A stretch of DNA of 46,976 nucleotides from Flavonifractor sp. An306 (GCF_002159455.1 NZ_NFIQ01000026.1:1-46976), one strand, 5' to 3'; positions 25,693-34,424 are shown, counted from the stretch's first letter. Notes: generated from the letters alone by a model not told the origin. A program made the numbers and translations.

Positions 25693-26922
25693 TTAGATCT
25701 TGTTCAGGTTCAGGTTGCTCCACTCGGTAGTCTCCAGCTTGGAGAAGTCGTTGTCCACCACCAGGGTGCCGTCCAGCATCTGCTGATACAGAGCCTCGTA
25801 CTCCTCCACGGTGAAGGTCTCAAACCGCCAGGACTCGGCAGCGGTGGGCAGCTCCACAGCGTTGTCCTTCACGCCCAGAGAGGTGCCGGTGCCGCCGATT
25901 TCCTCGAAGGTGCCGTCATAGACGTGACCCACGGCCCACTGCACAGCGTCAGACAGGCCCTTCATAGCGGAGGTAACCACGGTGTCGGACTCAGCGGACT
26001 GGTCCACGTCCACGCCGATCACATAGCCGTCATTGGCAGAGGCGGCAGCAGAGATGGACTGGAACATGGAGCCGCCGCAGGCAAAGACGATCTCGGTGCC
26101 GTTGGCATACCAACCGCTGATCATGGTCTGCAGCTCGGTGGAGGCGGAGAAGGTGGCGCCGTACTCCCAGGAGTAGTTCATGTCAACGGTAATACCCAAC
26201 TCCTTGGCGGCGTCATTGGCGCCCTGCACGTAGCCGTAGCCGAACCGGCAGCAGGCATCGTTGGTGCCGCCGCCACCGCCGGAGAAGCCCAGCTTGGTGA
26301 AGCCGTCCTTCACAGCGGCATAGCCGGCCAGGTAGCCAGCCTGCTCTTCCTGGAAGGCGATGCCGGCCACATTGGCCAGGATGTTGCCCTCAACAGCGGG
26401 ATCGGGATCGTCGTCCAGAGGATAACCATCAATAAAGATGAAGGGAACATCGGGGTAGTCCATAGCGGCCTGGCGCAGAGCAGCCTCCTGCAGGTAGCCG
26501 GCACACACAACCACCTCGGCGCCGCCTTCCACGGCGGCCTTCATGGCGTTGTAACGGTCATCGTCGGTGGCCTCGCTGGAGTTGGCGGGCTGATAGTACT
26601 TGTAGGACAGGCCATTGGCGGCAGCATACAGCTTCACGCCGTCAAAGGTACCCTGGTTGAAGGACTTGTCCTTCAGCTGGCCCACGTCGGTAACGAAAGC
26701 CACCTGATACTTGCCGTCCTCAGAAGTCATGGTGTCGGGGATGGAGTCGGGATCAGTGGCAGCCGCGCCGCCGGTCTCCTGGGGAGCCTGAGACTCGCTG
26801 ACAGGAGGCGTGCTCTCGCCGCCAGGGGTCTCGGTGTTGCCCTGGGTACCGCCACAGGCGGCAAGACCAAGGACCATGGAGCCGGACAGGAGCAGTGCAA
26901 GGAGCTTCTTGTACATCTTCAA
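25693..26922 (-). CDS. BMP family (PnrA/Med-like) substrate-binding lipoprotein
   Basis: This is the extracellular binding protein of a purine-nucleoside-type ABC importer. The N-terminus is a lipoprotein signal with lipobox LAAC (Cys at residue 23), then a Gly/Thr/Pro/Ser-rich linker and the BMP domain with VAFVTDVGQLKDKSFNQGTF (about 73-92), ICSGY-like VVCAGYLQEAAL and DVDQSAESDTVVTSAMKG (about 313). I kept the TTG at 26922 (409 residues) since GGAAGG sits 9 bases upstream; an ATG two codons on is 15 bases away. It has its own promoter and terminator. GC-rich synonymous codons suggest strong expression. Confidence 0.9.
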   Translation of the reverse strand: MKMYKKLLALLLSGSMVLGLAACGGTQGNTETPGGESTPPVSESQAPQETGGAAATDPDSIPDTMTSEDGKYQVAFVTDVGQLKDKSFNQGTFDGVKLYAAANGLSYKYYQPANSSEATDDDRYNAMKAAVEGGAEVVVCAGYLQEAALRQAAMDYPDVPFIFIDGYPLDDDPDPAVEGNILANVAGIAFQEEQAGYLAGYAAVKDGFTKLGFSGGGGGTNDACCRFGYGYVQGANDAAKELGITVDMNYSWEYGATFSASTELQTMISGWYANGTEIVFACGGSMFQSISAAASANDGYVIGVDVDQSAESDTVVTSAMKGLSDAVQWAVGHVYDGTFEEIGGTGTSLGVKDNAVELPTAAESWRFETFTVEEYEALYQQMLDGTLVVDNDFSKLETTEWSNLNLNKI

Positions 26923-27004
26923 TGTAATCTACCTTCCTTTCACAAAAATCGCCCAGTCTGGTCCAGACAGTTATGATGTCTCTTCCCTCCTGAGCTACAG
27001 AGTT

Positions 27005-27033
27005 ATTATACCGTATCGCCGGTTACATAGCAA
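27005..27033 (-). promoter_or_regulatory. Sigma-A promoter of the BMP lipoprotein gene
   Basis: On the minus strand TTGCTA (27033-27028) and TATAAT (27010-27005) are 17 bases apart. The start site should lie near 26998, leaving a leader of about 75 bases in which I see no riboswitch. Confidence 0.75.
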
Positions 27034-27107
27034 CCGTCTTTTTACAAGATGACCAAGTTTTTTATCCGTTCTTTGCCGTTTTTCACACATCCCCTGGAAC
27101 AGGCAGG

Positions 27108-27150
27108 AAAAAATACCGGGAAATCAATTTATGATTTTCCGGTATTTTCC
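27108..27150 (-). terminator. Intrinsic terminator after deoC
   Basis: On the minus strand AAATACCGG plus an A/T-rich extension pairs with its inverse and is followed by six T, directly after the deoC stop. Confidence 0.85.
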
Positions 27151-27155
27151 AATTA

Positions 27156-27824
27156 TTAGTATCCCTGAGGAGTCTGGCCCTTTACCAGCTTCACAATGGC
27201 AGAGGTACCTAGGCGGTCAGCGCCCAGGTTCAGAAAATCCTCCGCATCCTGAAGAGTCCGGATACCGCCGGCGGCCTTGACCTTCACATCGGGACCAACA
27301 TTGGCCTTAAACAGGGCCACATCCTCCCGGGTGGCGCCGCCGGTGGAGAAACCGGTGGAGGTCTTGATATACTCCGCCCCGGACTGGGTGACAATCTGGC
27401 AGAGCTTCACCTTCTCCTCCTGTGTGAGCAGGCAGGCCTCCACAATCACCTTTAAAATCCGTCCCTGGCAGGAGGCCTTCACGCTCTTGATCTCTTCCAG
27501 CAGGTCGTCCCACCGGCCATCCTTGGCCCAGCCGATGTTGATTACCATGTCGATCTCATCGGCCCCATTGCGGATGGCGTCCTCTGTCTCAAACACCTTG
27601 ACCTCCGTGGTGGAATAGCCGTTGGGAAAGCCGATAACGGTGCAGATTTTCAGATCGTTGCCCACATAGTCGTTGGCCTGCTTGACGTAGGAGGCCGGAA
27701 TACAGACCGAGGCGCAGCCAAATTTCAGGCCATCGTCACACACCTCTTTGATCTGCGCCCAGGTAGACTCCTGCTTGAGCAGCGTATGGTCGCAATGGGC
27801 CAGGATTTCTTTTACATCCATCAT
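27156..27824 (-). CDS. deoC: Deoxyribose-phosphate aldolase
   Basis: DeoC splits 2-deoxyribose-5-phosphate into acetaldehyde and glyceraldehyde-3-phosphate, the last step in using deoxynucleosides as carbon. The 222-residue class I aldolase shows the N-terminal [24 protein letters not shown] (about 63-78), [15 protein letters not shown] (about 125, with the active-site Lys) and [19 protein letters not shown] (the Schiff-base Lys near 180). GGAAGG lies 7 bases before the first ATG; a second ATG follows. Its place beside the nucleoside importer suggests shared use in nucleoside scavenging. Confidence 0.95.
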   Translation of the reverse strand: MMDVKEILAHCDHTLLKQESTWAQIKEVCDDGLKFGCASVCIPASYVKQANDYVGNDLKICTVIGFPNGYSTTEVKVFETEDAIRNGADEIDMVINIGWAKDGRWDDLLEEIKSVKASCQGRILKVIVEACLLTQEEKVKLCQIVTQSGAEYIKTSTGFSTGGATREDVALFKANVGPDVKVKAAGGIRTLQDAEDFLNLGADRLGTSAIVKLVKGQTPQGY

Positions 27825-27846
27825 GGTACCGCCTTCCTTTCCGCAC

Positions 27847-28974
27847 TTACTTCACTTCAATCAATTCATAGGAGCGAGTCCCCACGCCGATCTTCTCACA
27901 GTGGGCCAGACACACCTTCCAATCCGTAACCGGCATACTGTTGATAAAGTGGTCGTGGTGATCGCAAAACCCCTCCTTGTGCATCTCCTCGTCCAGATGG
28001 GAGCCGGGAATGGGCGGCTGACGCAGGCAGGCTTCGGCGCAGGCCTGATCCAGAGCCACCGGGTCAAAGGAGGCAAACATACCCACATCAGGCACAATAG
28101 GCAGATCGTTTTCTCCGTGGCAGTCGCAGTAAGGCGACACGTCCACCACCAGACTGATGTGGAACTGGGGCCGCCCGTCCACCACCGCCTTGGTATATTC
28201 CGCCATCCGGCAGCTCAGCTGCTCCATGGCGGCATCGCTGCCGGCGTGGATGGCATCAAAGTTACATACCGCAATGCACCGACCGCAGCCCACGCACTTG
28301 TCCCAGTCAATGCTGGCCTTCCGGTCCTCCCCATAGGAGATGGCGCTGTGGGCGCATTGGGTGGAGCACTTCTGACAGCCTACGCAGCGGCGGTAGCTGA
28401 TGCGGGGCTTTCCCTCCGCGTGCTGTTCCATCTTGCCCCGCCGGGAACCGCATCCCATACCGAGATTTTTAATGGCGCCGCCAAAGCCAGTCTGCTCATG
28501 GCCCTTGAAGTGGGACAGCGAAATAATCACATCCGCCTCCATAATGGCCTTGCCGATTTTAGCCGTCTGAATGTATTCGCCGCCTGCCACAGGAACTTCC
28601 ACATCGTCGTTGCCCCGCAGGCCGTCCCCGATGATGATCTGGCAACCGGTGGACATGGGAGAAAATCCATTCTCATAGGCAGCGTCCAGGTGCTCCAGCG
28701 CATTTTTCCGCCGTCCGGGATAGAGAGTATTGCAGTCCGTCAGGAAAGGCACCCCGCCCATACTTTTTACTACATCAGCCACTACCTTGGCATAATTAGG
28801 CCGCAGAAACGCCAGATTGCCCGGCTCGCCGAAGTGCATTTTGATCGCAACCAATTTCCGGTCAAAATCAATCTGATCAATCCCCGCAGTGCGGATCAGC
28901 TTTTCCAGCTTATTCAGCAGGCTGGTTCCGGGCTGGCAGCGGAGATCAGAGAAGTAAACCTTCGCCTGTTCCAT
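27847..28974 (-). CDS. DUF362 domain protein with two [4Fe-4S] ferredoxin motifs
   Basis: The 375-residue protein has an N-terminal DUF362 region (residues 1-180, with [18 protein letters not shown] near 40) and then two ferredoxin clusters: [18 protein letters not shown] (about 188) and [19 protein letters not shown] (about 217). Such proteins are presumed to pass electrons or handle a cofactor; no reaction is established. I chose the ATG at 28974, 10 bases after AGGAGG. It lies 22 bases upstream of deoC on the same strand, so they may be co-transcribed, but a functional link is uncertain. Confidence 0.88.
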   Translation of the reverse strand: MEQAKVYFSDLRCQPGTSLLNKLEKLIRTAGIDQIDFDRKLVAIKMHFGEPGNLAFLRPNYAKVVADVVKSMGGVPFLTDCNTLYPGRRKNALEHLDAAYENGFSPMSTGCQIIIGDGLRGNDDVEVPVAGGEYIQTAKIGKAIMEADVIISLSHFKGHEQTGFGGAIKNLGMGCGSRRGKMEQHAEGKPRISYRRCVGCQKCSTQCAHSAISYGEDRKASIDWDKCVGCGRCIAVCNFDAIHAGSDAAMEQLSCRMAEYTKAVVDGRPQFHISLVVDVSPYCDCHGENDLPIVPDVGMFASFDPVALDQACAEACLRQPPIPGSHLDEEMHKEGFCDHHDHFINSMPVTDWKVCLAHCEKIGVGTRSYELIEVK

Positions 28975-29018
28975 TTCCCATATACCTCCTAGAATCCAAA
29001 TGTTAGACAAGCCATATT

Positions 29019-29693
29019 TTATACCGACTTTTTCTTTCCCGCAAGAGTTTTCCATTCAAACATCATGAGAAAAGCGCAGCCCAGAGGAACCAGGCTGATC
29101 AGCACGCCTTTTTGCCCCATGCAATCGGCGCACAGCGCACCCACCGCCGCTCCAGCTACGAAAAAGAGGATAATCCCATAATACTGGGCCGCCCGCCGCC
29201 CATGGTCTCTATCTCCAGTGCGCAGATACTGCAGCATCCGTTCTGTCCCGCTGCGAAGATTTCCGGTACACATGGTGGTGGCAAAGGCGTTGCCATGTAC
29301 CTTACGAAAGCTCTCCACCTGGACTGCGCACACAAATGATACCGCGATATTGGCCAGATTATCCATCTGCAAGGGCAAAAACGCCACGCCCGCCAATAAA
29401 ACCAACTCCAGCCCCACCGTCATCTGCCGCCAGTGTATGCCGCTTGCATGACGAAAGCGGTATTTTACCAGATCCGCCACGACCACACCTCCCGCAAACG
29501 CCAGAATGGGGATGAGGTAATGCAGCGCCAGCGCCCACTGCCCCTGGATCATCCGCACACCCAGGAGCACAATATTGCCCGTCTGTGCGTTGGCAAATAC
29601 ACCGCCTCGTACCAGGTAGGTATAGGCGTCCAAAAATCCACCCGCCACAGCCAGCAGGGCGCCCAGGCGAAAACTCTCAGAAGTCTGTCCCAT
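29019..29693 (-). CDS. DUF1275 (YoaK-like) membrane protein
   Basis: The 224-residue protein has about six transmembrane helices. It contains GALLAVAGGFLDAYTYL near the start (about residues 10-26), then ANAQTGNIVLLG (about 34) and ALHYLIPILAFAGGVVVADL, all hallmarks of the DUF1275 family, whose function is unknown. The ATG at 29693 has AGGGGG 8 bases upstream; an in-frame ATG seven codons earlier has none. Confidence 0.88.
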   Translation of the reverse strand: MGQTSESFRLGALLAVAGGFLDAYTYLVRGGVFANAQTGNIVLLGVRMIQGQWALALHYLIPILAFAGGVVVADLVKYRFRHASGIHWRQMTVGLELVLLAGVAFLPLQMDNLANIAVSFVCAVQVESFRKVHGNAFATTMCTGNLRSGTERMLQYLRTGDRDHGRRAAQYYGIILFFVAGAAVGALCADCMGQKGVLISLVPLGCAFLMMFEWKTLAGKKKSV

Positions 29694-29716
29694 AAGCACA
29701 TCCCCCTCACGCACAG

Positions 29717-29749
29717 ACCGGGGCAGGTCTCACACCCTGTCCCGGTCCG
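29717..29749. terminator. GC-rich hairpin between ybaB and the DUF1275 gene
   Basis: GACCGGGGCAGG pairs with CCTGTCCCGGTC (one mismatch, 8-base loop). On the plus strand T-rich sequence follows after some bases; on the minus strand there is no T-run. It could slow or partly end transcription leaving ybaB. Confidence 0.4.
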
Positions 29750-29770
29750 TCCTCTTTTTCTATCAGGTTT

Positions 29771-30118
29771 TTAAAAGGGTAGGCCGAGTCCGCCTGTCAG
29801 CTGCTGCATAGAGGAGGCGGAATCGCTCTCCGCCGCCCGCAGAGCCTCGTTGACCGCCGCCACGATCATATCCTGCAGCATCTCCACGTCCTCAGGGTCC
29901 ACCGCGTCAGGATCAATGGTCACGCTTTTGAGCTCGCGCTTACCGGATACCACCGCGGACACCACGCCGCCTCCGGCAGCGGCGGTATAGGTCTTATTCT
30001 CCAGCTCCTGCTGCATTTTCATCATGTCCTGCTGCATCTTCTGAACCTGCTTCATCATGTTCATATTCATGCCGCCGCCAAAGCCGCCCATACCCCGGCT
30101 GTTGAATCCCTTTGCCAT
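29771..30118 (-). CDS. YbaB/EbfC family nucleoid-associated protein
   Basis: YbaB/EbfC proteins are small dimeric DNA-binding proteins usually encoded after dnaX. The 115-residue sequence has a Gly/Met/Asn-rich N-terminus, the helix MKQVQKMQQDMMKMQQELENK (split near residue 22-42) and the core GGGVVSAVVSGKRELKSVTIDPD. The gap from the dnaX stop is only 15 bases, so the two share an mRNA. Confidence 0.94.
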   Translation of the reverse strand: MAKGFNSRGMGGFGGGMNMNMMKQVQKMQQDMMKMQQELENKTYTAAAGGGVVSAVVSGKRELKSVTIDPDAVDPEDVEMLQDMIVAAVNEALRAAESDSASSMQQLTGGLGLPF

Positions 30119-30133
30119 TTGGTCGCAACTCCT

Positions 30134-31861
30134 TTATTCTTCAATAATAATATTGTCAAACTGCCGGCCAAGCGCCAGCAAATCGTCCAGGTTATCATGT
30201 TTTTGCCGAGCGTCAACTTGTTCCGCAGGGGCTTTTCCTACCTTGACCGCACACCGCACTGGCTTTCCAATCTGGGTTGAGGCCAGGCGTGCCAGCTCTT
30301 CCAGAATGCTGGCCTTCCCAACCATATCCTTTATAAACTCGTCAATCACCCATAGGGTAAGTACGCCATCCTCGATCCGGCCCTGTACGGACGCCGGATT
30401 GCTCAGAAATGGATATTCTGCAGGAAATTTACCGCGGATACCGGTAACCAAACCAGGCCATAACGTCTCGCCGGATACAGCCTGTTCTTGCGGATAGTTG
30501 ATTTCTTTCGGCTGTTCAACCAGCTTTGCAGGCGGCTCCCCGGAAAGCAGAACCCGCTCCCCAGGCTCCCCAGGCTCCTCAGGCAGCGGCGGGCGCTCCT
30601 CCTCCCAGGGAGGATTGCCCGCATCAGCCGGAACCGCCTGACGGGTTTCTCTCCGGGTGCCTGAATTCTGTGGACGCTTCTGTGGAGTGGCAGGTACCGC
30701 ACAGGCTGCCGGAACTCCCCCGGCCAACAGCTCCTCCACCCTGCTCAGTCGGGCATTCAGGGCAGACATACTCTCATCCAAAGAGGGCTCACACAGTCGG
30801 ATCAGACACAGCTCCGCATCTGTTCTCCGGTTCCCGCTGCGCGGTAACTCGGCAATAGTGCTTTGCAATAGTCCCAAAATCTGCGCCAGGCGGGCGGTTT
30901 GAAACAGATTGGACAACTTGCGCATGGTGTTCTCATCATAGCCGCCGGTGAGAAGCGGCGCACCGCCCTTAGGCGCTGTTTTGCGAATAAGCAGATCGCG
31001 TGCCAGTGCGGCAAGCTCATTCAGCAGGCTGCCTATCTCTTTCCCTGCACCATAAAGCCGTCCCAGCGTCTCCAGTGCTCCGGCCGTATCCCCATTTCCG
31101 ATCTGTTCCATCAGTCCGGCGGTTTCCAGATTGCCTGCCAGGCCGAGGGCATCCAGCACCTCCTGCTCGCCAATGGGCCGATCTGCCACCGCGCATTGGT
31201 CCAGCAAAGACAGGGCGTCGCGCAGTCCGCCGTCTGCCAGCCGCGCCAGCAGCGCAGCTCCTTCCCCCCGCAGCTCCAACCCCTCTTCCCTGGCTACATA
31301 AGCCAGCCGCGCAGCAATGTCTCCAGGCAGGATCCGCTTGAACGAAAACTGCTGACAACGGGATTTAATGGTAGCCGGGACCTTATGCAGCTCTGTGGTC
31401 GCCAGAATAAACATCAAGTGTTCAGGGGGTTCTTCCAGGATCTTCAGCAAGGCGTTGAACGCCGCGGAAGACAGCATATGGACTTCATCCACGATATATA
31501 CCCGTTTCCGTACGGCGGCAGGCGTATATACCGCTTCATCCCGTAGGGCGCGCACCTGGTCCACACCATTATTGGAGGCCGCATCCAGCTCCAGCACATC
31601 CAGAATAGACCCATTTTCAATGCCCAAACAGGAGGGACATTGATTGCATGGGTTTCCATTGACCGGATGTTCACAGTTTACCGCCCTGGCCAGGATCTTG
31701 GCGCAGGTGGTCTTCCCTGTGCCGCGAGTCCCGGTAAACAGATAAGCGTGTGACAAACGCCCGGCTGCCACCTGGCGTTTTAGCGTCTCAGTAATATGTC
31801 CCTGACCTACCACATCATCAAATGTACGGGGCCGCCATTTGCGGTACAACGCCTGATACAA
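30134..31861 (-). CDS. dnaX: DNA polymerase III gamma/tau subunit
   Basis: DnaX is the clamp-loader ATPase of the replisome. The 575 residues begin YQALYRKWRPRTFDDVVGQ, with Walker A GTRGTGKTTCAK (about residues 44-55), a four-cysteine zinc module (CEHPVNGNPCNQCPSC, about 64-79), Walker B VDEVHMLS (about 124) and the SRC-type motif KSRCQQFSFKRI (about 165). A Pro/Glu-rich linker starts near 390, and a tau-like C-terminal domain follows. I saw no clear slippery site for a shorter gamma form. Confidence 0.95.
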   Translation of the reverse strand: MYQALYRKWRPRTFDDVVGQGHITETLKRQVAAGRLSHAYLFTGTRGTGKTTCAKILARAVNCEHPVNGNPCNQCPSCLGIENGSILDVLELDAASNNGVDQVRALRDEAVYTPAAVRKRVYIVDEVHMLSSAAFNALLKILEEPPEHLMFILATTELHKVPATIKSRCQQFSFKRILPGDIAARLAYVAREEGLELRGEGAALLARLADGGLRDALSLLDQCAVADRPIGEQEVLDALGLAGNLETAGLMEQIGNGDTAGALETLGRLYGAGKEIGSLLNELAALARDLLIRKTAPKGGAPLLTGGYDENTMRKLSNLFQTARLAQILGLLQSTIAELPRSGNRRTDAELCLIRLCEPSLDESMSALNARLSRVEELLAGGVPAACAVPATPQKRPQNSGTRRETRQAVPADAGNPPWEEERPPLPEEPGEPGERVLLSGEPPAKLVEQPKEINYPQEQAVSGETLWPGLVTGIRGKFPAEYPFLSNPASVQGRIEDGVLTLWVIDEFIKDMVGKASILEELARLASTQIGKPVRCAVKVGKAPAEQVDARQKHDNLDDLLALGRQFDNIIIEE

Positions 31862-31894
31862 AACCAGTCACCTCAAAATCCACGGGTTGTTTGC

Positions 31895-31948
31895 AAAAGG
31901 GAAAGGAGCGGAGGAGGCGGAAAACCGCGTTCCTTCGCCCCTTTCCCA
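31895..31948 (-). terminator. Terminator of the SRP RNA gene
   Basis: On the minus strand GGGAAAGG (31947-31940) pairs with CCTTTCCC (31906-31899), with a GC-rich inner arm (cgcggttttccgcc), and TTTT follows. It lies about 16 bases past the RNA end. Confidence 0.75.
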
Positions 31949-31963
31949 GTACGTCCAGTTCAT

Positions 31964-32242
31964 GGCAAGACCGCACACCAACCTTTGGAAGCATCGCTAT
32001 GACCGTTACCCTGACAGCCGGCTCAGGAGCGGGAACCCCGCGGCACAGATCGCGGTCCGCTTAGTGCTGCTCGGTTCCCCGCCTGACACGGTTCACGGGG
32101 CGACCTTGCGCGGGACCGATCCATCATCACTACTTTTCAGGGTCAGACAACACAGCGCTGTTCCGGGGGCTGGGATTCATCCCTGCTATAGCGGGTTGCA
32201 GGTACAGGGCACCGCTAACTCCCCGACTAGTGCGGCCTTGCC
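31964..32242 (-). ncRNA. ffs: Signal recognition particle RNA (large Firmicutes type)
   Basis: On the minus strand the Alu-domain signature AGTTAGCGGTGCCCTGTACC occurs near 32220. The S-domain core GTGTCAGGCGGGGAACCGAG, followed by CAGCACTAAG, occurs near 32085, carrying the SRP54-binding loop. The ends pair: GGCAAGGCCGCAC (32242-32230) with GTGCGGTCTTGCC (31976-31964), closing a molecule of about 279 nt as in clostridia. The RNA scaffolds Ffh for co-translational targeting to the membrane. It lies just upstream of dnaX, a common arrangement. The exact ends are set by this closing helix. Confidence 0.92.
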
Positions 32243-32290
32243 GCGAACAGGACGCATTTCAGCGTATTCCTGCGGAAGGCTGACTTTGAT

Positions 32291-32319
32291 ATCATACATC
32301 ATTTTTGAGCATTTATCAA
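32291..32319 (-). promoter_or_regulatory. Promoter of the SRP RNA gene
   Basis: On the minus strand TTGATA (32319-32314) and TATGAT (32296-32291) are 17 bases apart. The start near 32284 implies a short 5' leader that is trimmed off. Confidence 0.8.
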
Positions 32320-32348
32320 TATCACTTTCACATTTTTTAAAAAAGGAC

Positions 32349-32376
32349 TTTACAATCCAATAAATTATGCTATAAT
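32349..32376 (+). promoter_or_regulatory. Sigma-A promoter facing the tRNA region
   Basis: TTTACA (32349-32354) and TATAAT (32371-32376) are 16 bases apart on the plus strand. It is back-to-back with the SRP RNA promoter and could drive a transcript through the tRNA fragment and tRNA-Ala. The stretch 32377-32622 otherwise holds no gene that I can see. Confidence 0.65.
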
Positions 32377-32522
32377 AGCGTGGTGTCAGCAAGCTTGTTT
32401 TCTTAAAAGGACAATCAATTTATGGTATAGCAAGTTAGAGGATACTGTTAGGTTTCCTCCGCAAAATCGAATATTTCGAAATCTGTTTTTCATAACTTTT
32501 TTGATTAAAAAATAGCCAATAT

Positions 32523-32556
32523 GGGCCTATAGCTCAGCTGGGAGCGCAAAGGGTTC
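32523..32556 (+). pseudogene. tRNA 5'-half fragment
   Basis: GGGCCTATAGCTCAGCTGGG followed by AGCGC looks like the acceptor 5' strand, the U8-A9 position and a D arm with a shortened loop of an Ala/Ile-type tRNA. After it the sequence stops resembling a tRNA: there is no anticodon arm, T arm or matching 3' acceptor strand (TAGGCCC). It is probably a truncated tRNA copy left by recombination. Confidence 0.6.
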
Positions 32557-32623
32557 GGTTTTCTGCCACATCTATAATTTCATATTGCTTATTCTTCTGT
32601 TCCGCTTTTGGAACTGTTGATTT

Positions 32624-32700
32624 GGGCCCGTAGCTCAGTCTGGGAGAGCGTACGGTTCGCATCCGTAAGGTCGAGGGTTCGATCCCCTTCGGGTCCACCA
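32624..32700 (+). tRNA. tRNA-Ala (anticodon CGC)
   Basis: The 77-nt cloverleaf is complete with encoded CCA. The acceptor GGGCCCG/CGGGTCC contains the G3-U70 pair that marks alanine tRNAs, with D stem GCTC/GAGC, anticodon stem TACGG/CCGTA around loop TTCGCAT (anticodon CGC, reading GCG) and T arm GAGGG-TTCGATC-CCCTT. An intrinsic terminator follows at once, and the accessory element begins after that. Confidence 0.93.
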
Positions 32701-32702
32701 CA

Positions 32703-32736
32703 CTCGGGAGATCTCGTTTTGAGATCTCCCGAGTTT
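32703..32736 (+). terminator. Intrinsic terminator of tRNA-Ala
   Basis: CTCGGGAGATCTC pairs with GAGATCTCCCGAG (13 bp, loop gtttt) and TTTTTT follows. It marks the last recognisable core-genome sequence before the recombinase gene. Confidence 0.93.
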
Positions 32737-32746
32737 TTTCATGCTT

Positions 32747-34345
32747 TCAGGATGCACGATAGTACACACTCTTGTCCCCTTCCGGATGTAGGAAGTCGAA
32801 GAACTGTGTGATACTGATTTTGAATTCCACTTCGATTTCAAAGTTCTTCCCGATATTCACCCGCTCAATGAGCTGCCGCAGGATCATCTTCTTTCCCTCA
32901 ATACTACTCCCCGCATACAGGTCGGCCCAGGACATAATCTTGTCATACTCCTTTTGGACGGCAACGGCAGAGCTTTTCAGATTAGCCGCTTTTTCCTTAG
33001 CCTGTTCCAATTCCTGTGCCAGCGCCGCCAGTTTGCTTCGGGTGTCCTCTATCATCTCGCCAAGGATGTCCGCTCCAAAACTGCCAGTCCCATTGATGGT
33101 CTTGATGATCTCTTTCTTGTAGCTCTCCAGTTCCCGTTCTGCGGCGGCGTGGAGTTTCTCCAGATTTGCTACTGAACTGTTTGCCAGTTGGAGTTCTTTC
33201 TCCCGCTGCTTTTGAATGAGCTGGCTCCTGGGTGCAGTCTTCATCCGCTCAAAGAGTTGGATGACGATCTTATCAATAATGCCGTCCAGTTTCTCGCCGG
33301 AGTATCCGGTCTGACCATCACAGTCCTGAGGATGGCGGATCTTGTAGTGGCAGGCGTATCGGATACGGGTTTCCCGCTTGGGCTCACCCTTGGCGCGTCT
33401 GCCGCTGCTGGTGGTCAGCACCAGCTTGGAACCGCAGTGGGCACAGTAGACCATCCCGGAGAGCAGCGCCTTCCCCTTGGAGTTAAAGGGCACTTCATTG
33501 TGGTGCATTGTCCTGGCCCCCATCAACTCCTGTGCTCGCTCATACAGATCCAGCGGAACAATTTGCAGCTCTGGAAAGATTTCTGAGCGTGTTTCCCCAC
33601 TGCGCAGGATTCCCACATACATGATGTTCTTCAGCATTTTGATGATGGTGGTATTGGCGAAGTTGGTCCCCTTTCGATTGAGATAGCCGTTGTTATATAA
33701 CCACCGGGACAACCGCTGTGCGCCGAACCCCTCATAGACATATTTTTCAAAGATGATGCGCACCACCGCAGCTTCATCCGGGTCAACCAGAATCTCGTTG
33801 ACTTCATGATTCTTTTTATTGAAGCGCCCCTGCTTTTCCAGGCGGTATCCATAGGGGACGATCCCGCCCCGGAACCTCCCCTCCTGCACGATTTGCGAAA
33901 GGCGTGTCTTTGTTCGGGCAGAGGTTTTGAGGCTCTCGCCGGAGGCCTGCCAATAACGGATATAGTTCAGCAGTTTGTCGATATGATCGTCCATCTTCTG
34001 TTGCCCTTCCATTGCACTCCACACTTCGATTCCGTTGCGGATGAACCACTCTACCACGAAGGGCGTCTCATCGTCCCGCCGTCCCAGGCGGTCGAACATG
34101 AACACCAGCAGGATGTCAAACTTCCGTTCCTCAGCGTCCTGGCGGATCTCCTGAATCGCGTCGCGGTCAGCAGCAGCCACCTTGAAACCCGAGACACCTT
34201 TTTCTGCAAATTCTTTGATAATCGTCCATCCCTGGCTCTCCGCAAATTCACGGCAGTATTGTTTCTGCATCGGGATATCATCTTTTTCTACCTGTCCTTT
34301 AGTAGAGACTCGATAGAGGCAGTATACTCGCTTGTTTTTTTCCAT
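32747..34345 (-). CDS. Large serine recombinase (integrase of the mobile element)
   Basis: The enzyme catalyses site-specific integration and excision. The 532 residues comprise an N-terminal resolvase domain (CLYRVSTKGQ, catalytic Ser at 14; FDRLGRRDDET near 84), a recombinase domain (about 165-260, with PYGYRLEKQGRFNKK and AQRLSRWLYNNGYLNRKGT), a zinc ribbon (YCAHCGSKL near 298, with CHYKIRHPQDC near 332) and a coiled-coil tail. AAGGTG precedes the ATG. The stop lies 11 bases from the tRNA-Ala terminator, as expected for an integrase at the edge of its element. No resolvase-like partner is seen. Confidence 0.94.
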   Translation of the reverse strand: MEKNKRVYCLYRVSTKGQVEKDDIPMQKQYCREFAESQGWTIIKEFAEKGVSGFKVAAADRDAIQEIRQDAEERKFDILLVFMFDRLGRRDDETPFVVEWFIRNGIEVWSAMEGQQKMDDHIDKLLNYIRYWQASGESLKTSARTKTRLSQIVQEGRFRGGIVPYGYRLEKQGRFNKKNHEVNEILVDPDEAAVVRIIFEKYVYEGFGAQRLSRWLYNNGYLNRKGTNFANTTIIKMLKNIMYVGILRSGETRSEIFPELQIVPLDLYERAQELMGARTMHHNEVPFNSKGKALLSGMVYCAHCGSKLVLTTSSGRRAKGEPKRETRIRYACHYKIRHPQDCDGQTGYSGEKLDGIIDKIVIQLFERMKTAPRSQLIQKQREKELQLANSSVANLEKLHAAAERELESYKKEIIKTINGTGSFGADILGEMIEDTRSKLAALAQELEQAKEKAANLKSSAVAVQKEYDKIMSWADLYAGSSIEGKKMILRQLIERVNIGKNFEIEVEFKISITQFFDFLHPEGDKSVYYRAS

Positions 34346-34379
34346 GATTGCACCTTGTCCTTTCTGGTATAGGACTGCG

Positions 34380-34424
34380 GTGCATATGGTTTGCTCAGAT
34401 TAAATTGTCAAGGTTCATATGCAC
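34380..34424 (-). promoter_or_regulatory. Inverted repeat spanning a candidate recombinase promoter
   Basis: GTGCATATG (34380-34388) and CATATGCAC (34416-34424) form a perfect 9-bp inverted repeat with 27 bases between the arms. On the minus strand TTGACA (34411-34406) lies between the arms, and the -10-like CATATG (34388-34383), 17 bases on, lies in one arm. An operator for a dimeric regulator is plausible. Confidence 0.5.

Noticed and set aside
25663-26976. A plus-strand frame opposite the BMP lipoprotein gene
   Set aside because: The minus-strand gene has signal peptide, lipobox, promoter and terminator; the opposite frame has none.
31000-31358. Paired 113-residue frames on both strands within dnaX
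   Set aside because: Both are shadows of dnaX with repetitive Ala/Arg/Gly composition.
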